Shown: positions 32,088 through 44,045, numbered from the stretch's first letter. The stretch is DNA of 64,000 nucleotides from Notolepis coatsorum (GCA_963971535.1 OZ020590.1:152624034-152688033), one strand, 5' to 3'. Notes: generated by a model from the sequence alone, not told the origin. A program made the numbers and translations.

Positions 32088-34126
32088 ACCCCCCACAGCT
32101 CTCTGTCTGTGAAGAGGAGGTTCCCCCTGAACAGCAGGAGAGGAGCCCCAGTCTGAGCCAGGAGCAGCCAGAGCTCCTACAGATTAAAGAGGAACAGGAG
32201 GAACTCTGGACCGGTCCGGAGGGAGAGCAGCTTCAAGGTCTGGAGGAGGCTGATATAATCAAGTTCACATTCAACCCTGTCCCTGTGAAGAGTGAAGATG
32301 ATGAAGAGAAACCTCAGTCCTCATGGTTTAACCAAACCCAGGACCCAGAGCTCCTACAGATTAAAGAGGAACAGGAGGAACTCTGGACCAGTCAGGAGGG
32401 AGAGCAGCTTCAAGGTCTGGAGGAGGCTGATATCAAGTTCACTTTCAACCCTGTCCCTGTGAAGAGTGAACATGATGAAGAGAAACCTCAGTCCTCATGG
32501 TTTAACCAAACCCAGGACCCAGAGCTCCTACAGATTAAAGAGGAACAGGAGGAACTCTGGACCAGTCAGGAGGGAGAGCAGCTTCAAGGTCTGGAGGAGG
32601 CTGGTATCAAGATCACTTTCAACCCTGTCCCTGTGAAGAGTGAAGATGATGAAGAGAAACCTCAGTCCTCATGGTTTAACCAAACCCAGACTGAGGAAAA
32701 CAGAGAGACAGAGCCTCTAGCCAGCACCTCAACAGAACAGATGAAAACAGAACCTGATGGAGAGGACTGTGGATTATCAGAACCAGTCAGTAATTTAGAT
32801 CCAGCTGGTGATTTAGAACCAACTACAGATGGCCAGCTCCTCTCTTCAGACTGTTCTGGAACTGATACTGATGACAGTGATGATTGGCTGGAGACTAGTG
32901 AACCTCATCCTGGTTTAAACTCACTGACATCAAAGAAGACACAGAAAAACAAAGGACAGAGTTTGTCTAACAGCAACCAGTTGAAGAGCTCTGTGGTTTC
33001 ATCCCATGAGGTGAAATTATCAAACCAAATACCATGTGAGACCTGGAGCTGTAAAGTGTGTGGGAAATGTTTTCCTAATAGGAAAGCTTTAATGCCCCAT
33101 CTTGAAGTCCATCTTAGTGACTGTGGTTTGTGTGGAAAACATTTAGAACCCACAGAGAGCTTAAAACTTCACTTTCAAACTCACATGACATGTACTGTTT
33201 GTGGCAAGAAATGTACTGCCATTACACTCTTGGAAGCACATATGAGAAGCCACACTGGGGAAAAGCCCTATAGTTGCACACTCTGTCCTAAAGGATTTAG
33301 TGTAAAATCTAACCTAAAAGTACACATGAGAAGCCATACTGTGGAAGAGCCCTATAGTTGCACACTGTGTCCTAAAAGATTTAGTGTAAAATCTCACCTA
33401 AAAGACCATATAAGACGCCATACTGGGGAAAAGCCCTATAGTTGCACACTGTGTCCTAAAAGATATATTAAACGGGGAGACCTGAATATTCACATGAGAA
33501 GACATCCTGGGGAAAAGCCCTATAGTTGCACCCTGTGTCCTAAAAAATATATTACACGGGGAGAGCTGAATATTCACATGAGAAGCCATACTGGGGAAAA
33601 GCCCTATAGTTGCACACTGTGTCCTAAAAGATATATTGCACGGGGAGAGCTGAATATTCACATGAGAAGCCATACTGGGGAAAAGCCCTATAGTTGCACA
33701 CTGTGTCCTAAAAGATATACTAGACAGGGACACCTGAATAGTCACATGAGAAGCCATACTGGGGAAAAGCCCTATAGTTGCACACTGTGTCCTAAAAGAT
33801 ATATTAAACGGGGAGACCTGAATATTCACATGATACGCCATACTGGGGAAAAGCCCTATAGTTGCACACTGTGTCCTAAAAGATATACTAGACAGGGACA
33901 CCTGAATAGTCACATGAGAAGACATCCTGGGGAAAAGCCCTATAGTTGCACACTGTGTCCTAAAAGATTTAGTGTAAAATCTCACCTAAAAGAACATATA
34001 AGACGCCATACTGGGGAAAAGCCCTATAGTTGCACACTGTGTCCTAAAAGATATACTAGACAGGGAAACCTGAATAGACACATGAGAAGCCATACGGGGG
34101 AAAAGCCCTATAGTTGCACACTGTGA
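32088..34126 (+). CDS. C2H2 zinc-finger protein, 3' exon, truncated by frameshift
   Basis: Probably a nuclear DNA-binding protein of the large teleost C2H2 family. The exon begins after a strong acceptor, CTGCCTCCCTCCAG, in phase 1. The N-terminal exon is not found upstream, and the ATG at 32,063 lies in the intron. Numbered from that ATG: an acidic segment (17-35); three tandem 58-59-residue repeats (36-94, 95-152, 153-210), each with QIKEEQEELW and PVPVKSEDDEEKP; a Ser/Asp-rich linker; one atypical and two degenerate fingers (330-396); then ten near-identical fingers to about 682, with TGEKPYSCTLCPK linkers. Fingers 6/10 and 9/11 are helix duplicates (KRGDLNI, RQGHLNS). The frame stops at YSCTL. 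Loss of two bases after ACTG explains this, because finger sequence continues out of frame. It may be a recent pseudogene. Confidence 0.85.
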
Positions 34127-34290
34127 TAAAATATTTGGTGCAAAACGTGACTTAAAAGTACATATCAGAACTCATACTCGGGGGGGAAAAAACATTTAGT
34201 TGTGAAGTTTGTGGGCAAGGATTTTCCTGGAAGGCATATATAAAGACACACATGAGGATTCACACCAGAGAAGAAACAAACTCACGTCCC
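34127..34290 (+). pseudogene. Out-of-frame continuation of the zinc-finger array
   Basis: In the frame shifted relative to the upstream [20 protein letters not shown] and then [27 protein letters not shown] can be read. They complete finger 14 and form a fifteenth finger of a different, more canonical type. A further indel in the G-run near 34,178 separates them. These are the lost C-terminal fingers of the same exon. Confidence 0.75.
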
Positions 34291-34695
34291 TCCCTCCCTC
34301 ATCTAGTTCACATTCAACCCCGTCCCTGTTAACTCATGACCGCCACGCTCTTTTCCCATCTTTACTCAATGGCGCCAGCGTTATTGACCATTTTAGCGAT
34401 GTTTGCGGACCCATCGTGTGTTCTGTATTATAGCTATGGAGACAATAGCATGGCTCATTTGACAGGCATTGTTTATAGTCCAAGACTGACTAACCAGTTA
34501 ATTTCTACATACTTTAGTTTGTGCGCTATTCCATGCAAATTATTATTTGTATTTTTTTTTACAGTGCAATAAAATAGTTCTGGATTACTGTTCAACAGTT
34601 CAAAGTCGTCTTTACCTTCTCTGTTTGGTATCCACAGTTTAAAACTTGACAGTCTTCCCTCCTGTCTTATACCCACTTTGACCCTTCGAACCTCC

Positions 34696-34945
34696 CTCTC
34701 AGAGTGCAGTTCCCTCTCAGAGTGCAGTTCCCTCTCAGAGTGCAGTTCCCTCTCTCAGAGTGCAGTTCCCTCTCAGGGTGCAGTTCCCTCTCAGGGTGCA
34801 GTTCCCTCTCAGGGTGCAGTTCCCTCTCAGAGTGCAGTTCCCTCTCAGAGTGAAGTTCCCTCTCAGGGTGCAGTTCCCTCTCAGGGTGCAGTTCCCTCTC
34901 AGGGTGCAGTTCCCTCTCAGAGTGCAGTTCTCTCAGGGTGCAGTT
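34696..34945 (+). repeat. 18-bp minisatellite, about 14 units
   Basis: The unit is GTGCAGTTCCCTCTCAGR. Units alternate GAGTGCAG and GGTGCAG types. The frames through it (VPSQGA repeats) are spurious. Confidence 0.95.
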
Positions 34946-35198
34946 CTAGGCCTGGTTCCTACACAGTTTTAAAGCCTGACAGTCTCTTGTTTGATACCCA
35001 CACAGTTTAATACCTGACAGTTTTAAACCTGTAATAAAAAGCAATAGACAGAGTAAAATAATACAGTGCAATAGTAGAATAGAATAGATAGTAAAATTAT
35101 GCAATAGAATGGACAGAGTAAAATAGTGTACAGTACAATCAACAATGAATAAAGGAAGATCCGGTCAGTTTGTTGTAGGCCTCAGTGTGCCGTGTATT

Positions 35199-36059
35199 AT
35201 TGATTGATTGATTGAAAACTTTTAACAGATTGCAGAATGGGTACAATACAGTACAGCTTAATACACATAATTGTTAAGGGGATGCAGACCAGAGAAAGAC
35301 TTTCGTCTTGTTTACATCAGGGTCCCCCATTTTCAATTCATCATAACATATATAACATACACAACATACAGATAGACAGTACTGCTACATCTATACATTT
35401 ATGACATACCAGATTTACAAATACAGTACTGTTTGTGATACAAAAAGAGTCTAAAAAAGAGAGTATATACATTTGACATAGAAACTGAACATTGGAGGAG
35501 GTTGGGTAGGTGGGGGGTGGACTGTACATTGGAGGTGGGTGGGGGAAACTACAAGCAAAACTGTACATTGGAATATCGACTAAACCTTACTTGGTCCCAA
35601 GAAGAGGGTCTTGTGTATTATTGGGTTAGGACATTTACTGTACATTGGAGGGGGTTGGGTTTAGACATTTACAGGGGCCAGTTTCCAACTGCAGTCTCCC
35701 GTAGGTGCTCTTTGAAAGTGGGTAGTGATTCACATTCCTTTACAGCTGTGGGTAGGGCGTTCCACATTGATGTGGCATAATTGCGAAACGTGTTTAGTCC
35801 CTTGTTTGAGCCGAATCTGGGTTTGACATGATTTGTGGAGCTCCCTCTGGTGTTGTGATCGTGGTATTCACTGGCCTTTGGGAAGTATTTTGACATGTAC
35901 ATGGGTACTTTAGTCGTGTAGTGTATCTTGTAGACCAGGCCCATTGCAAGTTGCTGTACTCTGTCGTCTACTCTAAGCCATCCTAGGTTGTCAAAGTGGG
36001 CAGGGGTGAGGTGGGTTCTAGGAGTAAGGTCAAGCAGTAGTCTGACCAGTTTGTAGAAG
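35199..36059 (-). mobile_element. L2-like LINE 3' end with ORF2 C-terminus
   Basis: From the GATTGATTGATTG tail through a UTR with a G-rich tract (35,500-35,540 on the plus strand) into ORF2 codons (35,669-36,059: LVRLLLDLTPRTHLTPAHF, MGLVYKIHYTTKVPMYMSKY and KEHLRETAVGNWPL). A deletion removes several codons near KTALKEH. It is 5'-truncated at 36,059. Confidence 0.85.
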
Positions 36060-36159
36060 GATCCGCCCCTTGCTGACAAATGAAGCCACCCAACTCCTCG
36101 TCCAATCAACAGTCACGTCTCGCCTCCCTCGACTACTGCAATGGGGTAAAGTTAGGGGT

Positions 36160-36259
36160 TAAGTGTCTTGCTCAAGGACACTTCGACATGCTGCCCGGGA
36201 GAAGGGGAATCGAACTGGGAACCTCCAGATTACCAGATGACTGCTCTACCTCCCGAGCC
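36160..36259 (-). mobile_element. tRNA-derived SINE head fragment
   Basis: On the minus strand, GGCTCGGGAGGTAGAGCA (A-box region, 36,242-36,259) and CCAGTTCGATTCC (B box, about 36,205-36,217) are followed by GAGCAAGACACTTAACC. The body is missing. Just upstream, at 36,086-36,145, a plus-strand scrap (CTCGCCTCCCTCGACTACTG) resembles the S-R-L-D-Y-C-N motif of an L2 RT. Confidence 0.6.
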
Positions 36260-36720
36260 AAGTTCAAGTTTCTTTAATAGTTGTCATACAGAAGTACAGA
36301 ATACTTTCATACAAAATGCTTCTTACTGTTACGCTCCAGAGACTGTGCTAGACAAGATAGTATCAAATAACATAGTATAGCATGTAATTTAGAAGAAGAA
36401 AATGAGGTCACAGTGTTCGGTATAGACATATGTACAATGTTCTGAGTTACCATATAATATACAATACTATGCAGTGTACTAATGTACAGTACTATCTAGT
36501 GCAAAGCAGAAATGGGATGAGGTACAATTTAGGTACAATTTACAGTAAGGTGTACGAGTTGTAGTGCAATCCTTCATCAATAAATATAAAGTGTGGGGAG
36601 TGGGTGCTACAGTGTGTTTGTTTAAAGTGGGTGGGTGCTACAGTGTGTTTGTTTAAAGTGAGTGTGCGTGTGGATGTGTGTGCTATGTGCGTTTGGTGGT
36701 TGTTGTTGTGTAGTGTTCAT

Positions 36721-38115
36721 TCATTGTTCGTTTAGCAGCCTGATGGCCTGGGGATAGAAGCTTCTTCTGAGTCTTTCTGTGCTCGCCTTGAGACTCCGGT
36801 ATCGCTTGCCTGACCGCAGCAGTTCAAAGAGGCAGTTGTTCGGGTGACTGGAGTCTTTAATGATTCTCTTAGCCTTGCCCTTGCAACGCTTGTTGTAAAT
36901 GTTCTGGAGGGTGGGGAGCCCCCCTCCAATTGTGCGTTCGGCTGAACGTGTCACTCTTTGTAGTCTGCTTCGGTCTTGTGCAGTGCTATTCCCAAACCAG
37001 GAGGTGATGTTGCCGGTCAAGATGCTCTCTATTGTACATGAGTAGAAGTTCTTAAGGATCTTCTGACTGACTTGGAACTTCCTTAGGCGCCTGAGGAAGT
37101 AGAGGCGTTGTCGTGCCTTCTTCACAACACTGTCAATGTGTGTGGTCCATGTCAAGTCCTCGGATATGTAGGCTCCGAGGTACTTAAAGCTGTTGACTCT
37201 CTCAACCGGTGCCCCGTTGATGCTGAGGGGGCTGTAGTCCTTGACCCCCGACCTCCTGAAGTCCACAATCATCTCCTTTGTTTTGCTGACGTTCAGGGAG
37301 AGGCTGTTTTCCTGGCACCATCCCGCCAGGACCTTGACCTCTTCCAGGTAGGCCCTCTCGTCGTTGGCAGAGATCAGGCCCACCACCACTGTGTCGTCAG
37401 CAAATTTGATGATTGTATTGCTACTCCGCTGAGCCACACAGTCGTGTGTGTACAGGGAGTAGAGGAGGGGACTCAGAACACAGCCCTGGGGGGCCCCTAT
37501 GTTGAGGGTGATGGATGAGGAGGTGCAGTTGCCTGCTCTCACCACCTGGGGTCTGCCAGTCAGGAAGTCCAAGACCCACTGGCAGAGGTCATAGTTCAAG
37601 CCCAGGTCCCTGAGCTTGGCTATGAGTATGGAGGGGACTATGGTATTGAATGCCGAGCTGTAGTCGATGAATAGCATTCTCACATAGTTCCCCTGCCTCT
37701 TGTCCAGGTGTGATGCTGCTGTGTGCAGCACATGGGCTATGGCGTCCTCCGTGGACCTGTTGGGGCGGTATGCAAATTGCAGGGGGTCCATGTTGATGGG
37801 GAGGGAGGAGCAGATGTAGCCCTTTACTAGCTTCTCAAAGCACTTCATGGCTATGGAGGTGAGAGCTACAGGGCGGTAGTTGTTGAGGCAAGCAGGCTTG
37901 GATTTCTTGGGTACAGGGATAATAGTGGACTTCTTCAGGCAGGTGGGGATGACAGCCTGTTCTAAGGACAGGTTAAATATGTCAGTGAATACTGGGGCCA
38001 GTTGGTCGGCACAGACTTTTAGGACGCGGCCGGGGATGCCGTCCGGACCTGCTGCCTTCCTGATATTCACTTTTTTAAAGGTCCGCCTCACCTCATGCTC
38101 TGTTACCCTGAACAC
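36721..38115 (-). pseudogene. Rex1-like LINE ORF2, reverse transcriptase domain (464 codons open)
   Basis: Jockey-superfamily reverse transcriptase. The start is [14 protein letters not shown] (19-33), then [20 protein letters not shown] (77-96) and [14 protein letters not shown] (113-126). The first palm motif is [11 protein letters not shown] (149-159), followed by [20 protein letters not shown] (207-226). The catalytic box is [10 protein letters not shown] (237-246), with both Asp present. [17 protein letters not shown] and FKYLG follow, and the C-terminal CR1/Rex1-type region ends [18 protein letters not shown]...[14 protein letters not shown]. The catalytic core looks intact. The protein lacks its endonuclease, so retrotransposition is not expected. 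The Met at 38,115 is internal. Confidence 0.88.
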
Positions 38116-38480
38116 TGCGCCTCCATCAGCAGCCGACCCCCCCCCCCCCCCATTGTCGTGGCTTGTGAGCTGGTGTTGTTATTACCAGCATCAAACCTTG
38201 CATAGAAGGTATTGAGGTCATTTGCTAAGGAGATGTCACTGTTCAGTTTGAGGGAGGCGCCTTTGTAGTCTGTCATCGTTTTGAGCCCCTGCCACATAGC
38301 TCTAGAGTCAGCTTGTTCAAACTGGAGTTAAATTTTATCTCTGTAGCGCCGTTTGGCCTCTGACACTGTCCTCCTTACGTTGTATCGCGCCACCTTGTGG
38401 TCATTCATGTTGCCTGTCACTAGGCCGTCGTTGTATGCTTTGTATGCTTTGGTGCGCTCTCTCAGATACTGCCACTGATT
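38103..38480 (-). pseudogene. Rex1-like ORF2, upstream linker, frameshifted
   Basis: MWQGLKTMTDYKGASLKLNS and LANDLNTFYARFD (38,160-38,297) precede the RT domain. YLRERTKAYKAYNDGLVTGN and EAKRRYRDKI (38,328-38,480) come before that. The frame is broken by a 15-base C run at about 38,139-38,153 and by a stop near 38,327. Both segments are the usual connection between endonuclease and RT in Rex1/CR1 proteins. Confidence 0.75.
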
Positions 38481-38509
38481 AGTATTCGTGCTAATCAGAT
38501 GTATGTACA

Positions 38510-38624
38510 GAGTTGTAGTATTAAGTATTAATATGTACAGTGATACATGTATAAAGACACTATGGTAGTAAGTCATACTGGCCAGCAGCGTAACTAGTAA
38601 GAGTAGGTAAGAGATATGTACATA
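38510..38624. repeat. Third partial copy of the 3.1-kb spacer
   Basis: TATGTACAGTGATACA through AGACACTATGGTAGTAAGTC, GGCCAGCAGCG and AACTAGTAAGAGTAGGTAAG matches 3,135-3,235 and 51,425-51,800. GTAACTAG directly before the MITE at 39,708 also matches. Confidence 0.75.
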
Positions 38625-39678
38625 TAGGGCTGGGCGATATGACGATATTATATAAATATCGGGTACAGTTCATTAACAATACACTTTTTCAACGTATCGT
38701 GGATATCGTGATGTTTTGCCCAAGAGGATTGTGTCGCGTCAATCTGTCCAAACGTTACTCGTTCATATCTCAGCCCGTGCTGAGATATGCCCATTCCGCG
38801 GTCTGTTAATAAAGTTTTCAATCAGACAGATGTATGGAAAGGCTTTTATTATAACATTCGTTGTAGTAAAATCATTATGCCTCATTTAGTCATCCTGTGG
38901 AGCACTGGTCTCCTACTCGACGGCCGCGGGGAGCTATGTTAGTAGCTTTGTTGTTGTTCAGCACACAGGACATTCAGGAAGTCAAAAACTAATAGCGCTT
39001 GCCGATTGGTGCTAAGAACAGCAGGGCGGGGGCAAGCGGTGTGACGTAATTGGCACTCGACTGTCAATCAAAATGATTATGTTTCCGTCAGAATGAATGA
39101 ATGAAAGCTTTATTAAAAGGTTGCAGAATGGGTACAATACAGTACAGGAGGATGAAGACCAGAAAAAGACTTTAGGCTTTTTTACATAAGGATCCTCCAT
39201 TTTCAATTCATCAAAACATTTAGAGACATACATATATACAGTAGTTTCATAAAAATGCTAAAATGCTATTGATTGATTGATTGATTGATTTAAAACTGTA
39301 TTAACATATTGCAGAATGGGTACAGTACAGCTCAATACATACAATTGTTAAGGGGATGCAGACCAGAGAAAGACTTTAGTCTTGTTTACATCAGGGTCCC
39401 CCATTTTCAATTCATCATATTTCATATCTAAATCATATAATATCTCATTGCTAAATATATGCAATATATAATCTAATAATCTAAATCTAATATATAATAT
39501 AAAAATGCTAAATGCATGGGTATTTTATTTTGTCTTTAATGTTAGCTTGCAAACTCAAATACTGTCTTGGTAAGCCTCATAATGAATTGTTTGGGGTAAA
39601 AAAGAAAAACATCGTGATGTGTATCGTGTATCGCCGAAAGGTCAGAAAATATCGTGATATCATATTTAGTCCATATCG
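38625..39678. mobile_element. hAT MITE relative, TAGGGCTGGGCGATAT family, long form
   Basis: It starts TAGGGCTGGGCGATATGACG and ends GTCCATATCG, a decayed terminus. Inside is the sequence shared with 20,424-21,755, including L2-like tails at 39,093-39,256 and 39,268-39,515. The small frame at 39,512-39,700 is spurious. Confidence 0.6.
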
Positions 39679-39707
39679 TACAGTACATATATACATATAG
39701 TAACTAG

Positions 39708-40047
39708 TAGGGGTGTAACGGTACACAAAAACCACGGTTCGGTACGTACCTCGGTTTTGAAGTCACGGTTCTGTATGGGTTTTCGGTACAGTGGGGGAAA
39801 GTTTGGCTTTCCATGTTCCACTCAGGGGTGATGTAGTGTGCAGTAACTAATTGTACTTGTAGGGCTGTCAACAAATATTCTATATTGAAATTAATAATCG
39901 ACTTGTAAAGAAAAAAATAAAAGAAAAATTATATTAGATTGTGAAAAAAACAGCCCCCAGTGGGCAGTCGTTATTGGTTAACATACCGTTGTATTCGTTC
40001 GGTACACAGCCGTTCGGTACGGTATGGTACACACTGAAACGGTTCAG
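39708..40047. mobile_element. hAT MITE, TAGGGGTGTAACGG family, right end missing
   Basis: TAGGGGTGTAACGGTACAC opens the element after a GTAACTAG flank. The interior has the repeated CGGTTCGGTACG and CGGTATGGTACACACTGAAA typical of the family. The closing GTGTACCGTTACACCCCTA is absent. The other end of a related copy is split by a copia solo LTR at 50,995-51,361. Confidence 0.65.
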
Positions 40048-42090
40048 TTGGTTACAGCATTTACGTTAATAATACGCAACTGTATTAAAGATGTCTGCCG
40101 CTATGTTTGATGTCATTCATGCTGCATTCTACCTGACAATCATTAATTATTCTATATCTATAGTAGGCCTTTGGTTAGGCCTGTTTCTATCCGTCGATGA
40201 CAACACAAAAGGTCTGCTCTGAAAAGGGCCTATGTCTAACAACCTATTTTGCTGTTAGCTAGTGTTTGTGCTAACTGTTAGATAGTGTTAATGCTAACAC
40301 TGCTACCAAACATTAGAGCTTATGTCAGCTACCAAATGATACAGCTAACACTAGCGTTAATTATAAACAGTGATGCTTTGCATTGTGGGGTAATTTGAAG
40401 GAGTGAATGACATTAAACATGGGGGCAGCCATCTTTAAAAAAAAAAAAAGAGTTGTGAGCTGACAAATGGTTACTTGAGATCAACGTCTGGAGTACAATG
40501 TCTAATCTGGTCCCAAGTATTGATTCCTGTAAACTCTGAGTGGGACATGAAGGCAGCACGTCTGTTTTCACATTGGAGATGGTTTTGGTTGAGCCAAACA
40601 AACGGATGAACATTTAGCCGGCAAGCAATGCATTTGCAGAACTACAAATTCTGCCTTAATAGTTGAGGTGTTCTGTTGAGGCTGTGGGGTGGGTAGAGCT
40701 GGGTGGATAACATGGGATGGAGACATTATGACTGAGCAGCCAAATATGCTTTCAATCAGTAGGGAGCAACCCTACACCCTGCAGCCAGAGAAACAGCTCT
40801 TTGTGATGGGAACTACAGAAAGCATACTAATCTGCTGCCTCTGAGACAGTGGCTTGATTAGAATGTCTAATCTTTTCAAATCTATTATAATCCCTGTTCA
40901 ATCCTCCCACAGGTCCAATAAAGCCTTTTCACTTGTTGGCACAAGGCATGACTATTTAATCTTTATGATGCCATACTTATGTGTTCAATAGTCTATGCAT
41001 TATTATTTCAAGATGATGCTTTGTATGGTGTTTAACACATCATATAGTCGTACTGTAATTGATATGTTCATAATTATAACCATTTGCCTGTAAGTGATAC
41101 AGCCTTCATCAAAATCAATTGATCCTAGCGTGAACTCCGAGGTACATCAAATGACATTGATCAATTAGCTTAAATAATATGAAAAAGAAAATCATAAAAA
41201 ACATTGAATAGATAAATAGTGATGTAATATACACCATTATGAATATACAACAAGTATGCCAAGACATTTTGAAAATACAAAAACCGACAGTTGAGTTTCT
41301 CTAAAAGCTGTAATCTTTATGAGTCAAGGTGAACAGGAGTTACAGTAACAATACATTTGTGTGTTTGTGCCAACAAATATAAAGAGCATGGTAACCATGA
41401 CTACTGAGTGCTCTGAGATGGTAAAATGACAAGTGAAAGTTGTATAGTTACATCATAACTGGGTTTAATATTTAAATAAGTTAATTTCTGAGGTACCGAG
41501 TTGTCTATGTATGTAAATTACAGTGAACAAACACATAGATTTTCATGGTGTTTTTCTTCTTTTCTTTCCCTTTTTAATCAGAGGCCTGTTAGGAACACAT
41601 CCCATAATAAAGTCTGTAACTCAACCCATTCCGAGAGAGCTCAGGAAGACCAAATAATTAGATTGAGACAAAGAAATTGGAATATCCCTTTTTTCTTTTA
41701 CACTTAATTGTATTGCACTTGTATTGTGATACTGAAAATATGATTTACAGAATGAGAACTTACACGAAACTCTCAAATATACCCATATACAGAGGCTCCC
41801 AAAACATTACAGCGGTTCAATGCTAGCTGTGAATGCACAAATCTCTAGAAAATTGCTATAAACTATATTTTTGCCACAACCAATTATTTTGACACTAAGA
41901 TTTTCGTCCAACATCGATTAAGAAGTCATTAACTCGGCTCCAACAATAACATGAAATCATTGTTATGACATTAGATGCCACATGCAGTTGTTTTATTATA
42001 ATAAAAAAAATAAAAAATACACTCAGAATACAAGGTAGTCCTATCTAATTATTACCTGAAAGATCAACGGAGTGAAGACAAACCATTCTT
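40048..42090. other. Unassigned AT-rich sequence
   Basis: About 2 kb without recognisable repeats, ORFs of substance or RNA genes. The 60-70-codon frames at 40,413 and 41,501 have no recognisable motifs. It is the longest stretch here that could be ordinary intergenic DNA. Confidence 0.5.
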
Positions 42091-42091
42091 A

Positions 42092-43026
42092 AAGGAACAC
42101 TCCAACATTTTGGGAAATACATGCATGTCCCTTTTCCACTGTAAGAACTCACCGTGGTGAACCACGGTCAAATTGCGCCATCAAACCGAGCAAGTTCCAA
42201 CATAGTTTCCATGGTAAACAACAAGGTTCTGCATGAAGTTCTCAGAGCAACTCAGAAGGTGCTACTAAACCGAGGAGGGTAAAATCGAGGAGATGTCACT
42301 AGTTGGCCATCCAATGGGAGACGAGGGTAGGGTGCCTGCTCAGATTGAGCTGGTGGAGTGTCTGAGGATCAAATTTGAATGGAAATGCGGCCAAATTGTA
42401 ACCGCGCTCGTGCGATACGCTGATGATATGGTGCAAAAAATATGGCGCTGTGGCTTCTCCTCGATTTCCCCTCCTAAGCACGAGATCCACTGGGGCGGAG
42501 CTAAAAGTGCTCTCCCGTCATGATTGGCTAAGAAATGTGTCGCTGCAAACCATAACCAGGCGAGGTAGGAGGCGCAACTGTCGCTTTATGTCAACGCTTC
42601 CATCAACTTTTGCGGTTCTTGAATTGAAGAACCAATCAAAGAACCAATTGCACTCATAAGTTCCTTATTAAGTTTCTACAATGGAAAAGCTGCATTATTC
42701 CCCCCCCCCCACACGAGTCAGAAAAGAGGATCGATATTGGTTTCATCTCTGTGTCCACTAGTAGCCCCAGAGAGAGGTCCAGGTGCATACTAGCCTAGCT
42801 TAGCACAATGACTGGAAGCAGTAGGGAGAAGCTAGCCTAGCTTCGCACAAGGACTGGAAGCAGTAGGGAGCGGCTAGCCTAGCTTAGCACAATGACTGGA
42901 AACAGTAGGGAGAAGCTAGCCTAGCTCGGTCAAAACTGATGCACAGAGATGCAACTGATGTCAATCTTTAGTCCGACTCTTGGGAGGGTGGCAAATATTT
43001 CTCAAAATATTGAAGTGTGTCCCCCA
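42092..43026. mobile_element. MITE-like repeat with a nested insertion
   Basis: AGGAACACTCCAACATTTTG near 42,092 and the inverse-like CAAAATATTGAAGTGTGTCC near 43,001 are imperfect inverted ends. Between them, 42,126 to about 42,700 looks like a nested element bounded by CTTTTCCACTG and CAATGGAAAAG. Its TSD is unclear. The frames at 42,293-42,659 have no recognisable domain. Confidence 0.4.
42792..42925 (+). repeat. 42-bp tandem repeat, three units
   Basis: The unit is GCTAGCCTAGCTTAGCACAA plus TGACTGGAAGCAGTAGGGAGAA with a few differences. The phrase is common inside dispersed fish repeats. Confidence 0.85.
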
Positions 43027-43673
43027 TCCAAAAATCCTATCAAATTCTTTCACATAATCGCTTGTAACGCCAATACAACTCTTATTACTTGGCCTAAAGT
43101 ACAGTACAGGATTGCGTAGCTACATTTTGTCTGAAGCAAGGAGACAACTCTGACAAAAAGCACCACGAATGTATTGAAAATAGCACCGGTTGGCAGAATG
43201 TATATGGTGTAATGTTCAGCACAGGGGCGTGAAGCTGTTTGTCTCTGGAACCGATATTTGAAACATCTGAAAACTTAAATTTTTTTTTGCTGAAAACAAG
43301 AGAACAGACATTTGAAATGATGCGGCTGAATCATAATCACACATACGTGCGCATGCTTTCAGTGACGACGGGAACATGTTAGTTCAAAGCAGCACCGTGA
43401 GGTACTGTGGCTGTTACACTGTAAAAACAACTCACTGTGGGCTGGAGGGTGGGAGCCTGTAGTGGCTGGCCTCCAGACCCCCCCAGTAGGGCTCCACGCC
43501 GGGGAGGGGGTAAAGTGGACTCCTGCAGAGGTGGGGGACAGACAATAAGAGACAGGAAGAAGAGGGAGGACAAAGGAGGGACGTCCATCAATAAGACTTC
43601 CTTAATGCCTAAAAAACACCAAGTGAGACAAAAGTGGAGGAGCGAGTAGTGAGCAAAGACGTGAAATAGTGTG

Positions 43674-43925
43674 AGGAGGCGGGGAGGAAGATGAGGCAGG
43701 GAGGAAGACAAGGCAGGGAGGAAGACGAGGCGGGGAGGAAGACGAGGCCTTGGAGAGGAAGACGAGGCAGGGAGGAAGACGAGGCAGGGAGGAAGATGAG
43801 GCAGGGAAGAAGATGAGGCGGGGAGGAAGACGAGGCGGGGAGGAAGATGAGGCAGGGAGGAAGACGAGGCAGGGAGGAAGACGAGGCAGGGAGGAAGACG
43901 AGGCCTTGGAGAGGAAGAAGACAAA
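43674..43925 (+). repeat. 18-bp purine-rich minisatellite, about 14 units
   Basis: The unit is GAGGAAGACGAGGCAGGG or GCGGGG, over 80 percent purine on the plus strand, with two larger units containing CCTTGGA. Frames on both strands are produced by the repeat. Confidence 0.95.
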
Positions 43926-43952
43926 GGCAGTAAGATAAGCAACACGACTGAG

Positions 43953-44045
43953 TAGGGCTGGGCGATATGGAAAAAAATCATATCGCGATAACGATATGAT
44001 AATGTTATCATATTTCTCGATATCGATAATTATCGAAATTGTTAT

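Larger units (their letters stand above)
36260..38500 (-). mobile_element. Rex1-like LINE, 5'-truncated
   Basis: Minus-strand LINE. Its 3' UTR occupies 36,260-36,720 and ends in an A-rich CTTGAACTTGG boundary. ORF2 lies above it, and the 5' edge is near 38,480-38,500, where sequence shared with the 3.1-kb locus begins. The N-terminal endonuclease is missing. Confidence 0.75.

Noticed and set aside
33398-33985. Minus-strand 195-codon repeat frame opposite the zinc fingers
   Set aside because: It is the reverse complement of the TGEKPYSCTLCPK repeats and has no independent support.
42293-42659. Possible Harbinger-like nuclease fragment
   Set aside because: Seventy-odd codons with no D-D-E pattern. 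The region looks like a non-autonomous nested element.
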